From positions 165,755-229,754 of the forward strand of contig WTPW01000011.1 of the NCBI GenBank assembly GCA_009809945.1: a DNA stretch of 64,000 nt, read 5' to 3'. Position numbers and translations under genes: made by a program. A model generated the notes under the pieces. That model did no database searches and was not told where the DNA came from. It saw only the letters and a list, made by a program, of their open reading frames with translations. Source of the DNA: Gigaspora margarita (taxonomy: Eukaryota; Glomeromycota; Glomeromycetes; Diversisporales; Gigasporaceae). The number at the start of each line of letters is the position of its first letter. Position 1 is the first letter of the stretch. Below, in pieces: positions 9,646 through 22,426 of the stretch.

Positions 9646-10100
9646 TCCATATAACTAAGCAATCGAATTCTGCATTTATTTGAAAAGCGAAATGGTGGCT
9701 CCCTTATTTTATAAGAAAACAAAAACTATTTATCATTACATATTTTGGAATATCTCAGTACTATAGTTCTTGGGTTTAATTCACAGCTCTGGTCTCTGTC
9801 TGGTTTATGTCTGGTCTATAAAATTGATTTTTCTTCTGCATTGCACTTTTAATTGCATTCGGTTTGTTTCTTTATTGCGTACAATATTAAAGAGAAAGAA
9901 AATATATATATAGTGATTAGTTATTTTACTGATTCTATTTAACAATATTCACAAACGCATATCGAACTTGGCCTAATAATTAAGTTGTGCCAATTTAATT
10001 CATTGTTAATATACAAAATTTTACATAGTATATATGCTGTATAACTAACGATAAATTTATTATATATAGCTTATCATACTATACATGACAACTACACACG
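9646..10100. other. Intergenic DNA
   Basis: No gene, RNA or bounded repeat recognised. Confidence 0.4.
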
Positions 10101-10378
10101 TAGTGATGGGACTTCCAAATTTTTAGTTAATAATAAAATAATTAATAATTAATTATTAATGTTATTAATAGTTTTAATCGTTAAAAATTCGACAATTTTT
10201 AGCAGTTCACGCGTAATTCATTAATAACTGCATATTAATAATTGTTAATAATAATTTTTAACCATTATTAATGACTAGGAAAATGCACAGAATTATATGT
10301 CCGAAGCTATAATTATTTTATAATTATTTTTAATAAAGCGATAGTTCTCACTTATGTGATATGTATTACAATTTGATT

Positions 10379-10556
10379 CAGTGATGGTAAATGACCTGGT
10401 CATTGTCGATTTTTCAAATGACCTCGAATGACCTCAAAACGACAAGTCATTTGAGATCATTCAAATTTAGGGTCATTTGGAAATGACTCGTGACCAAATG
10501 ACTACGGTCATTTCCAAATGACCAGGGTCATTCGGGTCATTAGGTCATTTCGCATA
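10379..10556. repeat. AAATGACC motif array
   Basis: About fifteen AAATGACC or GGTCATTT motifs in both orientations, starting with CAGTGATGGTAAATGACC. A second array at 12446-12545 carries the same motif. The layout resembles the arms of a hAT-like element, now split by other insertions. Confidence 0.65.
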
Positions 10557-11298
10557 TAGAATTGAAATCCTATTGGTCACGAAACCTGCGTAACGCTTGA
10601 AATAAAATTATATAGAGGTTGTAAGTCACCCAGGTGACCCGTATAACATCATAATATTGCTACCTGGGTGACCCGGGTTAACTTTTTATAAGTCAATTAG
10701 TAAAATAAGATATTCCAATAACATTGCAATTAAATACCACCTAAGAGTAGACTTAGATTAGACACAGGTATATTTTAATATCATCGTTATACCCAGGCTA
10801 TATCAACACAGGAAAAATAAATGAGGCTTTAAATATTTCTATTTAGAAGTTTTAAAATAAACTTATCTTACAAACGATCGTTATTGGCTAGTCGATGCGA
10901 ACAAAAAATAAATGATGGATAATAGTAAATATCAGGAAAAAATGCTACAGTCAACAAAGTCATTTACAAGATGTCGGTCATAAGGATATGTTGCTAAGAA
11001 CAGGTTTCACACTGGATAATGATATTTGTCATCAAAAGCATGTAGATTGGTCAATTAGAAATGACACAGTTTGTAGCGATTAAGGTACGATTCCGGCCCG
11101 ACATACTATTTCATCTGCATCACATTTTATTGATAGGACATATGGCATTCATTTCTTCGACAATCTTAGACTGACATTTCCTCGATAATTATTTCCCGAC
11201 ATATAATTTTATCCAGCACTAACTCCAAATCAGACCACAATTTTATTTCGAAGAATGATTATCGGGGAAATGTCTTGTCTAAGAAAGTATGTCGAAAA

Positions 11299-12250
11299 TA
11301 GTGGTGGGCAACGCGCGGGATCCGCGCGTGATCCCGCGCGGGATTTTTAATATAAGTTTATCTGCCCTGCGTTAGCATATCACCTGGCCCGCATTAACAA
11401 AACATCTGGCCTGCTTTAACATAAGTGAACCAATTCCTAATTAGTATTATGTATTTACATAAAAATATTATGCACGCATTAACTTTTTATTTATTTCTTG
11501 TTCACAACACATATATACGTACGTACAGAGATAATGCGCAAACTGTACGTTGAAATAAATTTTTTAAATTGTCATTATTAATAAAGTGGGAATCTAGACT
11601 TTTAATTTCTTGCATAAAATAATACACCAAGAATATTGTGTATCATATGGGCGAAAATCTCCTATTTCAGTGATTATTTCATATGAGTGATAAGGTTAAA
11701 TAAATTCGAACCAATCATTTATGTGATTTAGATGATTATTGACTATTTGATCAGAAATTATAAGCTCGATTTCTTATGAGTCGTTTATGATATTTGTATG
11801 TATATAACCTAGTTATAAATTTTTGTATGTATGTACAGTACTTGATCACTATAAATTTTAGTACATTTATACCTGATTATACACCTGATTACTTATAAAT
11901 TTTTATACGCTTATGATTTGATCGCTTTGTTATCATTATAATTTTTAAATATGTATTTGTATAATAATATTTTAAAAAAATTGATAAAATTAAGGCAAAT
12001 CTGAATTGATGAATTTAATAATTATAAGATTCAAATGTTTTAAAAGTAGGTAAAGTCTATATAATCATTTTTATTTGTAATCAATGCTGTAAGATTTATA
12101 AGAATGATTATTATTTTAACGAGAAATTACATTCCTCGTGATCATATATACATATATATATGTATATATATTTATTAATCGTGAAAAATCCAGAGATTAT
12201 ACTCGATCCCGCGCGGGATTTTTAAAAAAATCGGGATTTGCCCATCACTA
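11299..12250. mobile_element. Non-autonomous hAT-like element, exact 8-bp target duplication
   Basis: Left terminus TAGTGGTGGGCAACGCGCGG, right terminus GGGATTTGCCCATCACTA, flanked by identical GTCGAAAA at 11291-11298 and 12251-12258. Subterminal GCGCGGGATC motifs occur three times at the left end and once near the right (about 12206). The 952-bp interior is AT-rich with no transposase frame. Termini and duplication length match the hAT superfamily. Confidence 0.85.
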
Positions 12251-12445
12251 GTCGAAAATATGTAATGTCGAATATATGCTTTATCAAAAAATTGTGCTAT
12301 AGATGAAATAGCATGTCGCATTGTGGTTGTGCAATAACGGTTTGTAACCTGGTAATGAACTTGTAAACGAGGGTAACCCGAAATTTGATTTTGTGCCGGG
12401 CCCAATCTCTAAGCCAATCACATCTTTACAAATAAAATTATAAAT

Positions 12446-12545
12446 ATTTCAAATGACCTTACCAGGTCATTTGATTTTTGAAATGACCCAATGACTGGTC
12501 ATTTGTCATTTGGGTCATTTGATCATTTCAGGTCATTTATTGGAT
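12446..12545. repeat. AAATGACC motif array, right copy
   Basis: Alternating AAATGACC and GGTCATTT motifs matching the array at 10379-10556. It ends without a recognisable CCATCACTG terminus. Confidence 0.6.
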
Positions 12546-12688
12546 GTTAGTGGTTGATCATCGTGGTGCGATTGGTGCAATTTCATGTGATGCGGCCGGA
12601 CAAACAAACATTTTTTCACTTTACACAGAAATATAGTGTCCCTCGCTTCGCTTCGGACAAATTAATAATTTAAGAGGTCCCATCACTA

Positions 12689-14904
12689 TGCACGTATGTT
12701 GTAAAGGTCGATTGTGGCTCATGAGTCGGATGTATATTTAGCCGAGGTGGCTCAGATAGAATCTAGCTAAAATTAGTATAGTAAACGAATTACCTGTTTC
12801 ACCCAGTTTGAAGGTTGGGAAAGTCTTGATATATTGATGTTAGATATTATTATAGTAATATATTGGAGTTGTGTAACTTTGGTCGATATAGCCATGTTCA
12901 GCGAATTCGAATAAATTTAATTTATTTGATTTATCTGATTTATTTGATTTATTTGACTTATCTGATTAATTTTATTTATTCGGATTGTTTAATTAATCGG
13001 ATTAGTTTAATTTATCAAACTTGATAACTTGTTAGAACAAGTAAGATTAATAGGATTAGCGAACCAGTTTATTAAGAGACGCAATAATGTAAAAGTATAA
13101 ATACGATGTCTTTTGTTTCCACAATAAAGCAACTCATTTGAGTTCGGAAGCTCAAAAAGCTCGAAGCTTTCGATGAAGAGCTGAGATAAGTTCAACTACG
13201 TACCTTCGAAAAAAGAATAGAAGTGTTAACTTAGTAATTCCCCTGATAAATATTTGAATTAGTAAACTGTTATTAACCCCGATAAGTAAAATTCGTATTA
13301 ATCTAATACCGTGACCTCATATTAGAGCCTCGTGTCATAATCTAGAGCTCTATTTGACCCTAGTTCCTCGGGCCGAGTCTTTCCACGCCTCAATCGTAGC
13401 CTTACCATCATTAGGGTTTAGAGTAATTTAGTTAGTTTTGTAGTGTATAATTGTGATATTTAGACGTAGTGCAATATATTGTTCTTTTTTCACTATCACA
13501 AAGTACGTACGTACGTACTAGGGTTCTACTAGTTTAAAACGAAAAGTAGTACAGAACAAATTAGGGCGAACGTTAGAAATCATGATAGTACGTACGGTTT
13601 TTAAAGGAAAAAATTCGTCAACAAAAGTTACTTTGCCTACTAACTTCAACTCGAAAAAAGGACAATACTAGTGCTTACCCCAAACCCTAACCATTAAAAA
13701 GGGTTACATATAAAAATTGAATTTTGTAAGTCTACATTAACCGTACGTACGAGTATAATTTTTGTATGATCGTCCGAATCTGTACCGATTGAGAAAAGGA
13801 TCGATTATGACCTTTTTTCCTTATATAGTATAATTGTTATGCGAGAATACATCAAAATAACAGCCTACTGATTTACCTGATATATACATATATGCATGTA
13901 AATGCGTACTAGAGATCTGCAAGTGCCTGAACGCGTACCGTTAAAGCATAGTGTCCAGCTATGCTTTAATAAGGTTTTTAGTTAGTACTGTATGGCGGTA
14001 ACAATAAAGGACCTGTTGCCCAAAGGAGTTTAGTAAAATTGGGAAGAAGCAAAAATTACAAGAAATAATAAAAGCGTAGTGTTACCTGCGTGTGTGAATG
14101 TAATGAATTAAAGAATTTTTTTTTAGTTTAGCAAAAAACGAATTTGTTTCTTGATGAATGTAATAGAACAAAGAACTGAATCGTATTACAAAATGGGTAT
14201 GGACCCATATAAGACAGTATATGCTAACTTACAAGCCAGACAACTATACATACATACATATGCATTGTCTATTTTCAACCGTAATCTTTTCCAAATTCAT
14301 ATTAAAATAGGTTTAAGAAAAATTTGCGTATAGTAATTTATCAAAGACAATTGTGTCGATGTAATTTTTATTTATTAACTTTAAATAAATTTTTGGTGTT
14401 CTCAAACATCTTAATCATTAAGATGAAGATGCGTAGTTTGATAAAGCTTATTAGATAAAGCTTATTATTAGATAAAGCTTATTACGTAATTATGACATTT
14501 TATTAGGGATCCAATCCTTAAATCACATGAAAATAAAATACATTTTATAAGACTTTGATCCTGAATTGAATTATTATAACAATACAAAATCAATTTGATT
14601 GGATGAGCTTAATCGATGGATTCAATTCAAGATCTGCTACAGGATCTAAGGCCGTTCTCAAGCGCCTTAATCAATAGGTCAAAAAATGTCAGCGAATAAA
14701 CTTTACTTAGTGGAAATATTTTAAAGGGATCAATTGTGTTTATTATCGTAGTGAAGATTTAAATAATCATCATGTTTAATAAGTTTATTATGTAATTCAA
14801 ATTATTTTTATTAGTAAAAAAAAATTACACGGTTTGTCATTTCAATTTACAACCATTTACAACAAACCATCTTTTTTTATCCCAAGAGATCATTCAAGTA
14901 ACTA
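12689..14904. other. Intergenic DNA with short repeats
   Basis: No gene supported. About 12907-13010 holds a degenerate TTATTTGATTTATCTGATT repeat. GTACGTACGTACGTAC is at about 13504-13519. A TCTCTTAATAAACTGG and CAATAAAGCAACTC neighbourhood (13060-13140) looks LTR-like but has no partner copy. Three AGATAAAGCTTATTA units lie at 14452-14482. Confidence 0.4.
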
Positions 14905-15732
14905 TGGTCCAGTGCAAAAATGTAGGTACACGATAACTAAAAATTTAAATTTTCTATATAAAAGTTTTTTAGTTTTAACAATTTAATTACATTTTTATAT
15001 ATCAAATAAAGTAGGTTCTAGGCTATCTTTTAATATATTTTTTATTTTATTTTTATAAACAATTTATAGTATAATAAATTTTTTTAAATTTTAATTTTTT
15101 TTAAAAAAGATATTTTTTAAAGAAAATTTTAGATTTTTGTTATTTACGCTACCAATATGCAATTTAGAAGCTTGTCCTAAACAGGCGCATTGCTATGGAT
15201 ATGATAAATATATGGTTAAAATTTGAGCTTAATTGGATCAGTAGTTATTAAAATATGAATTTTTAAAATTTTATAACTAAATTACTATATTTTTGTAAAA
15301 ATTATAAAAAGTTATACAAAATTATATAGTAAATTTTGTACAATTTTTATAAAACATAGTAATTTGAAAATTAAATTTAAAAAATTTATATCTTGATAAC
15401 TACTGATCCAATTAAGCTCAAATTTTAATCATATGTTATGGCTGCACCTACATAGTACTAACTTCTAAAGCTGCATATTGGTAGCATAAATGGTAAAATT
15501 TGAATTTTTTTTTAAAAAATCTTTTTTTTAAAAAATAATCAAATTTTAAAAAAATTTATTATACAATAATTGTCAATAAAATATAATAAAATATATTAAA
15601 AGATAAGATAGCTTAGAATCTATTTTATTTAGTATAAAAAAATTGTAATTAAATTGTTAAAACTAAAAAACTTTTATTTATAGAAAATTTAAATTTTTAA
15701 TTATTGTGTATCTATATTTTTGCTCTGGACTA
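14905..15732. mobile_element. 828-bp foldback element, TA target duplication
   Basis: The left half (TGGTCCAGTGCAAAAATGTA onward) is repeated in inverted orientation in the right half (ending TTTTTGCTCTGGACTA), with arms near 400 bp. Internal landmarks pair as expected: GCTACCAATATGCA with TGCATATTGGTAGC, and TTGAGCTTAATTGGATC with GATCCAATTAAGCTCAA. TA flanks both ends (14903-14904, 15733-15734). No coding frame. Confidence 0.8.
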
Positions 15733-16961
15733 TATCATAGACATCATTCTTGATGTTGACAAATTACTATTTTACTACTTATACTTAAAAGTTTTCATGA
15801 AAAATAAAAATATGAGGAGGCACAAAATAAAATTGCAGATTCTTATCATCTCTTAGCCTTTATTCATATAGCAACCAATTCAACTCCATCATTAAATTCT
15901 TTATTTGGCACAACAACCCAATATCAACAAAGACCTAAAACTAGTAGATGATGAGTGTTACAGTTATTTCTAGTAACACTTCTGTATCAGGTATTATTCT
16001 TTCGATTTTAATGAATTCTTTGATTGGAAGCATTTTCCACCATGTTATAATTATAAATTGATAAATGGAACAATAGAAATAGTAGAGGTAGTTTCTTCAA
16101 TAGCTTATTTTTTGAAAGTTATTAGCACCTTACTTGTTGGATAACTTTCTGTTTTCTTTTACTATATTTTTTGTTTTAATTTTTGATGATAAAATTTGAT
16201 AAATACATTATAAGAATAATTAGAATATCAATTACAATTTTTATTTTAATTTATTTTATTAAATTAGCATTATTATAATCACTAGTTAATCACATTAAAG
16301 ACAATGTTTGAAAAAATTTTAATTATATCATTATTTGCTTATTCAAATTGTTAACAAAATTTTATGTAAATATAATTATAGCTAATGCTAAGAATGCCCT
16401 AAGTCCTATAAAATGTATTGTATTTTTATTACTAAATTGAGGATCATCTTTTTAGATTCTCAGATCAGACAGGCTGATTTGCAATTTAACATCCCTAAAA
16501 ATTCTATAATCAAAATTTGAGTTTACAATAAAATTGCAAAAATATCCATTTTCAAGAATTATTATATTTAGCAACAAATTATTATTTACTTCTTGTGCTA
16601 AATATTTTTATAAACTATAAAAATAATTATAAAACAATATCTAATAGGTATTAAGCTTCTACCAATATAGCAACATGTTCAACTATTTTTGTAAATAATT
16701 TTTTTATTCAATACAATTACCCAATACCAACAAAGACCTAAAACTATAACATATTATAATTAGTAAAGTCAACAAATAGAACAACAAGGATCACTTAAGT
16801 TGATGCTTTACTAGTATATTTTTCAAAAATCTACAGCATTTATTTTTTGTTTAAGGTTGCTTTTGTTTTTTTTTTATTATCTGTTTTTTTATTTTACATT
16901 TTTTTATTTTGTGATAATAATATTTGACAAATATATTAGAAAAATAAAAATATTAATAAGG
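15733..16961. other. AT-rich DNA with a duplicated CAACAAAGACCTAAAACTA segment
   Basis: No gene. A block near 15853-15945 (ATAGCAACCAATTCAAC to CCAATATCAACAAAGACC) reappears diverged near 16670-16745 (ATAGCAACATGTTCAAC to CCAATACCAACAAAGACC), so the two are old copies of one repeat. Confidence 0.45.
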
Positions 16962-17593
16962 GTGTAGCAACTTAGAGAAGTTGTTAGATTGTCACCCCAA
17001 GCAGCAGGTCTAGAGTTCAAATCCTACTAGTGACACTTTGAAAATGAACCTGTAGTACAGTAACTATTATCAATTAGTTGGGTATATTATCTGTAATTCT
17101 TGGTCACTATCTAGAATAGGAGCTTTTAGGTGTATTTGTGTATCATTATACAGACAAATCCAAGGGACCAGAGAAATGAAACCCCATTTGACAAGTCCCA
17201 AGTAAGGAAGTAGCAAAGATCTTGACAGTGCTACTGAACTGGAATATCAGAAACTGGAGCCAGAAAATCAGATAAAATAAAAAACCTCAGAGATGGGGGT
17301 TTACAATCTGGTTGCCAGAGTCACACTAGAGGAAAAGAGCCTATGTTATAGAAGTAGGTACCAAGAGAAGAAAGATCCATAGTGGCACCTAATGCCAGAT
17401 AAATTGACCCTTTTTGGCTAACTGGTTTGGAAGTTTGAGAAGCTAGTATAAAGACCAGTAGGATGGTAAGGTAGGTGCTAAGATCAGAGTGAATCTTGCA
17501 AGAGCAGAAGTAGGTAATAGTAGTGATTTAGGCTAATTCCTAGACTACAAGTGGTCTATCTCAGTAGATGCATAAGTTACTGAAGCGTAGGTA

Positions 17594-18138
17594 CTGTAAT
17601 TTCCCAAAAATAAGCTACCTTATTTTGGGCAAAAAGTTATACAAAAAATTGGGGTAGCTTATTTTTAGATAAAATCGATTTTTAGCCAATCGCAGAAAGT
17701 TGCTACATAGTAAAGCCCAAATTTTACTATGTAAATTGATTAATATAGCTTAAGTAAACTTATTTAAAAGGTTAAAATAAACTTATTCTAAAGTTTTTGT
17801 CAATATTGGAGAACTTTTTATTATTTAGCTTTTAATTTTTATGTTCATCAGATATATTTTTTAAAAAATTTTAATTTTTTCACTAAACGTAAATTCAAAA
17901 GTCAATTAATAAAAACTTCTCCAATCTTGACAAAAACTTTAGAGTATGTATATTTTGATCTTCTAAATAAGTTTACTTAGACTTTAATCGAATTACAAAA
18001 AAACTTTGGACTTTACTATGTAGCAATTATTGTTGATCGTGGGGTAGCTTATTTTTAGGTTAAAGACATTTTGAAGTTTTTTAACCAAAAGAGGGTGTAG
18101 CTTATTTTTGAAGGTAGCTTATTTTGGAGAAAATATAG
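17594..18138. mobile_element. TA-flanked MITE inserted in the SINE-like element
   Basis: Left end CTGTAATTTCCCAAAAATAA then GCTACC, right end GGTAGC then TTATTTTGGAGAAAATATAG, with TA at 17592-17593 and 18139-18140. GTAGCTTATTTTTAG motifs repeat within both arms. The centre is occupied by a second element at 17700-18026. Confidence 0.75.
17700..18026. mobile_element. Nested MITE with TTGCTACATAGTAAAG ends, copy 1
   Basis: TTGCTACATAGTAAAGCCC at the left is matched by GGACTTTACTATGTAGCAA at the right. Inner arms also pair (AAACTTATTTAAAAGGTTAAAAT with TTTTGATCTTCTAAATAAG). A related copy lies at 24469-24820, also inside another element. The duplication could not be fixed. Confidence 0.7.
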
Positions 18139-18476
18139 TAATACCTGTATAGGACAGGAACTGCTCTACCAAGTGTACTGCAAGAATAAACTAGTCCTAA
18201 GAGAATTTTGTTAGGCATCCAGGACTAACTATGACTGACTAATATACCAGAGAATTGTACTAGTGATACAAGTAGGATTGGCAGGAGAAGCAGGGACCAG
18301 AATGCTTAAATAAATAACCCTTAGTTGGGTTGCAGTATAGCAACTGTGTAGAACCTTTGAGTAAACTACTTAAATTAGACAACCAAAGTTGTATATATAG
18401 CTAGTTGTTCCCTCATTAATGTAACAAATATCACCAAAGCCTTTTTCTATAGTAGAAACTTTGACACCAAAAAAAA

Positions 18477-20110
18477 ATAAATAAATAAAAATATTAATAA
18501 TTTGCAAAAAATCTTTAAATTTATCAAATAAGTGCAAAATATCTTCAAATTTAGATTTTTATAGTTCTTCACAAATTTTTTGCCAAAAATCTGTAAAAAT
18601 ATTTAAAAAGTATAATCTTTGCAGATTATAATAGCATTAGAAAAATAAAAGCACTAATAATCTCCAAAATTCTTAAATAATTACTAGATACTGGACCTAT
18701 TATTAAATAATGGGTTTTGCAATTATTATTTACAAATATACAGTATATACTCAGCATATTTATATGCATTTTATTAGTAAACCATATATAATTATTTTAT
18801 TAACTATAATTTTAATATTGTAAACTATAATAATATTTAGATAATTATTTTTTGATTAACTATAATTTAAACCTTGTAAACTATAATAATATTTATCTAA
18901 ATTATTGTATACATTATTTAAGAATTTACTGATTAGTAATTGATCAATTTATTTTTATTTTCACTTATATAGTAATTGCAAAACTTAAACAAAATTTTAA
19001 TGTATCCATACTGTATGTTTTATAGTTTTAAGACAAATCCTATACTTAGTAAGAAAATGTTGAATAAAATAATAGGTTATTTAATGAGTCAAGAAAAGTA
19101 AAGAAAGGTTTGATATATACTTAGATAGCATTACATATCCAAATACATCATAGTGGGGCCAATAGAGTTGGGCAGTATCATTATAATTATATGGCAGGTA
19201 ATCATCAGTTCCATACAGAGTAGGGCATCCAGGATTATGTGATACAATAAGGTAAATTATGCAAATGAACTGAGGTTGATTATGTGATGGATATAAAATA
19301 AATTTAAAATAATGTGATCGATTATGTGATTTTTATTATTGTGTACGCTATGTAATAAGGGGAGTGACAAAAATCAGGTAATTTTTTAGGGGGGAGGTGG
19401 GTAAAAAATGTTGAAATTATATAAAGAAACCTGACCAAATTTGTATTGAAGAAGAGGAAGAGGAGTAGGCCTCTAATAAAAAATAATCAGATAATTAATT
19501 ACACAGCCCTAAGTTCTATAAAATGTTTTTGTTATTTACTAAAAATTAAGTAGATTAGTATTATCTAGGAGTTAGTAAAATTATGGGGGGACAACTCCAA
19601 TGTTACACAAGTTTAATAGTAATGCAAAAATTGTTACTTTATATGAAAATCATATAAATTCATATGTATCGTGTTCGATCGGTCCAAAGTCTTGATTGTT
19701 AATTTTTTTAAAATAACCTGTCTACTGGGATTTCTTTTTTTTTGAAACTCAAAATAGACAAAGGTAAGTAATTAATCATAAAGAAATTTTATAGCTGTTC
19801 TTTTATTGTTAAAAAAACTGAATCATATATTCATGTCAATTATTGTAAGATATGACTCAAAGCCTAGAAGTTTTTTTTTCATTATTAATAATATTCTTTA
19901 ATAATATTATTTCATTTCATAATCCCAGGTCTAGATCTCCACTCCTCGGCTCTGTTACACACTTCTAGTAACCTACAGAAGATTGACGATCATAAGTATA
20001 AGTATTTTTTTTACTCTTTTTTGTTTTTTTTTATTTTGTATTAAAATGATTCAAATTTTTGTAGTTGCCCCAGAGTTTCTCTGGTATTTCCCAGTTCTTG
20101 TAGTAACTTG
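18477..20110. other. AT-rich intergenic DNA
   Basis: No gene or bounded element recognised. 18500-18640 contains repeated AAAATCTTCAAATTTA words. Confidence 0.4.
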
Positions 20111-20238
20111 ACGGTGATTTGATGTGGGAGTTCGTTGGCACTCTTGCAATGTTTCGATAATGATTCGACGGCATTCTTTGCAATCTTTTGATGATGATTC
20201 GACGGCATTCTTGTGGTGATTCGACAGCGTTCTTTGTG
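20111..20238. repeat. Degenerate tandem repeat, TGATTCGACGGCATTCTT unit
   Basis: TGATTCGACGGCATTCTT occurs twice, with diverged copies on either side (GTTCGTTGGCACTCTT, TGATTCGACAGCGTTCTT). Spacing is 24-45 bp. The minus-strand frame across it is a by-product of the repeat. Confidence 0.7.
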
Positions 20239-21074
20239 AGTAAAGTTTAATTCTGTTTACTTTAACGATTGTTTTCAAGACAATGTATGATTAACCAAAA
20301 TGATTACCCTTAGGACATAACATGATAGTTAGATTGGGAACAAGCACGATAGTTAGATTTGGGCTATAGTGCGATTAAATAGGTTGGATTTAGTGGTATA
20401 AATAGGGTTGGGGTTTAAGACTAGGATTAAAAATAGTTCAGGTAATTAAAAGTGGGATTTTGTTAGAAATAAGGATTAGATTAGTATTTAGAAGTAATTA
20501 GGGATCAATTTTTGCATATAAAGATTATTATATACTTTAAAATCATATGAAAATTAATAAATAAATGCTTTATTATAATCTATATACTAGTCAATTTTAA
20601 TATTATTGATATGAAATATTAAATACACACTTTAGATAACAGTGTAAATAAAAAAGATGATTTAAATTATTAATTCTTTCGTGCAAAATATCAAACAATT
20701 AAATTAAAGTTCAAGAAGAACCTAATTATTAAAATCTCATTCATAAGCATTTGTTTTTAAAAAAAAAATTGAAATAAATCTAAACTAAAAGCAAAAACAT
20801 AATCACGTATAACTTATCTAAAAGTTTTAAAGTAAGCGAAAATGGCACGAATGTCCCAACCTTGACCGTGATGTTATCATTATTGATGCATTACTTGGTT
20901 CTTTTTCTAGTGATTTTGTTAACATCTATTAAATTAACAAGCATATTTTCATATCCACCCATAATACAATAATCCCTTTCTTGATATTTCAATGTTAATG
21001 CATTCTTTGATCTTTTACTAATGTNTTCATTAGTTATTGCTATCAATTGAAATATATATAGACAAGATTAAATT
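20239..21074. other. Intergenic DNA 3' of the SPRY pseudogene
   Basis: Degenerate ATTAGGATTAG-type words at 20300-20510, otherwise AT-rich. One ambiguous base at 21025. No gene supported. Confidence 0.4.
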
Positions 21075-22115
21075 TTAAATAGGCAAAAAATGATTAAACT
21101 TTTGAATAAATTTACCAGAATATTTAAAATTTTCATTGCCGAAGTTCACTTCTATTGATCCGTCTTGCAATCTAAATCCAACACAAGGATATAGAATCCT
21201 TTGAAATTGCTATATAGATAGCATGCAATTCCTTAAAATATTTTATAATTATTAAATTTCTGTCTATTCATTTTAAAATATAACTTTAATTCTAAATGTA
21301 GATTACCTAAGTTGAGTCCATTTTTAGTATAAAATACTATGTTACTTCTAAAATTTAGATAGCATCCAATTATATCACCAGTATTATATCTAGCAGTATA
21401 TTCATGATGTGGTAAATTATATTGCTCGCCACTTTCTGAACAAAAAGAATATCCATCATCACCATGGTAACTACACCCCTATGATTCATTTTCCTGTCCT
21501 AAAAGATATGATATAGACGTTAATCTATAATAATGAAAAATAAAATAANAATTTGCTATTACCAGNNATGANCATATTATTTATATAATTTNAATNGTCT
21601 ATNTTTTTATNGCTTTGCTTTGNACAATATCCGATTCCAATCATTCTATTAAGAAAATAGAATTAAATTTTAAAAAATCACCAGAACAAAGGTGATGTTT
21701 ATGGTACGAAATAAATATTAAAATTACTCATTTTTTCCTTTGTTTATAATTTTAATTTCAAAGTAAAATATTCTGCACTCTGAAGGGATTGGATTGTTTG
21801 CTCAAATGATTACACCTTTATAGTCATCAGGATCTTTAATTAAAAGGTTATTAATAAAATAAATAGCTATGATGATATTCTTTTAAATGCAGTAGCATAT
21901 TAAATATGTTTCAGTGAGATTTCTCATTTTCATATTTACCTGTATAACTCACTTTAAGTCCACTTGAATCTATGTCAATAAATAGTGATTTATCTTCAAT
22001 ATCCCATGCATTCAGTAAAACTAATTCTATTCTCAACAATATATCTTTGGCCCATTCATTGTACATTGGAAAAGAATGAACATGACGAAAAAAGCCTAAA
22101 CCTACTATTTATATT
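21075..22115 (-). pseudogene. SPRY/B30.2-domain protein pseudogene (multi-exon)
   Basis: The minus strand carries SPRY-domain peptides in order: LNAWDIEDKSLFIDIDSSG near 22010; PDDYKGVII-stop-ANNPIPSECRIFYFEIKII near 21770-21830; IGIGYC near 21620; YHGDDGYSF and YNTGDIIGCYLNF near 21350-21475; YPCVGFRLQDGSIEVNFG near 21115-21180; stop at 21075. They match the SPRY core of RanBPM-like proteins (GYHGDDG, TGDVIGC, FYTKNG, LYPxVGLR, EVNFG). A GTAATC donor follows NLG and an AAG acceptor precedes GIA, so introns existed. A TGA replaces the usual Arg before ANNPIP, and a one-base frameshift precedes ILYPCVG. Several Ns at 21549-21623 mean some defects could be sequencing errors. SPRY domains bind protein partners; this copy is probably dead. 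Confidence 0.75.
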
Positions 22116-22426
22116 CATTATATCAGTTTTAATTATATCTTTATTTAACTATTTTTTATTTTTTATAATATTACAGTATTAGGTTTTGTACTGTTTTTAA
22201 ACCAATATACATACTAATATTGGCTGATGAAATATATTAATAGGGGTTGATTTTGAGAAAAAAACAACAAATAAAAAAGTTTAAAAAATTCAGCATACTT
22301 AACTAGTTACCTATGTAAAATGCTTAAAGTAGCAAATTACTGGTCATTTGATTTTGAAATAACATAGTGCAACGAACGAATTAATGTTGTTGAGGAGCCA
22401 TTAAAAAAAAAGGTTTCAAAAATAAT
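22116..22426. other. Intergenic DNA
   Basis: AT-rich, no feature recognised. Confidence 0.4.

Larger units (their letters stand above)
10101..12688. mobile_element. Candidate compound hAT-like element with a nested element
   Basis: TAGTGATGGGACTT at 10101 and its inverted partner AGGTCCCATCACTA ending at 12688 could be termini of a 2.6-kb element. The flanking 8-mers (TACACACG, TGCACGTA) differ at four positions, all transitions, so target-duplication support is weak. Inside are two AAATGACC arrays (10379-10556, 12446-12545) and a clear hAT-like insertion at 11299-12250. The boundaries of the outer unit remain uncertain. Confidence 0.35.
16962..18476 (+). mobile_element. SINE-like tRNA-derived element, copy 1 (interrupted)
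   Basis: The head resembles a tRNA gene with a degenerate A box (GTAGCAACTTAGAGAAG) and a good B box (AGTTCAAATCC). The long unrelated body ends with GTAGCTAGTTG-like sequence, CCCTCATTAATGTA, and an A/TAAA-rich tail near 18465-18490. Diverged relatives are at 29795-30528 and 47466-48090. The MITE at 17594-18138 interrupts it. It is long for a SINE (about 970 bp without the MITE), so a composite origin is possible. Confidence 0.6.

Noticed and set aside
13007-13195. Minus-strand frame of 62 codons
   Set aside because: Isolated, no recognised motifs, overlaps TTTGATTTAT-type repeats at its end.
16962-17040. A functional tRNA gene
   Set aside because: The pol III boxes are present but the acceptor and anticodon stems do not pair properly and the unit continues into a repeat body; treated as SINE-like.
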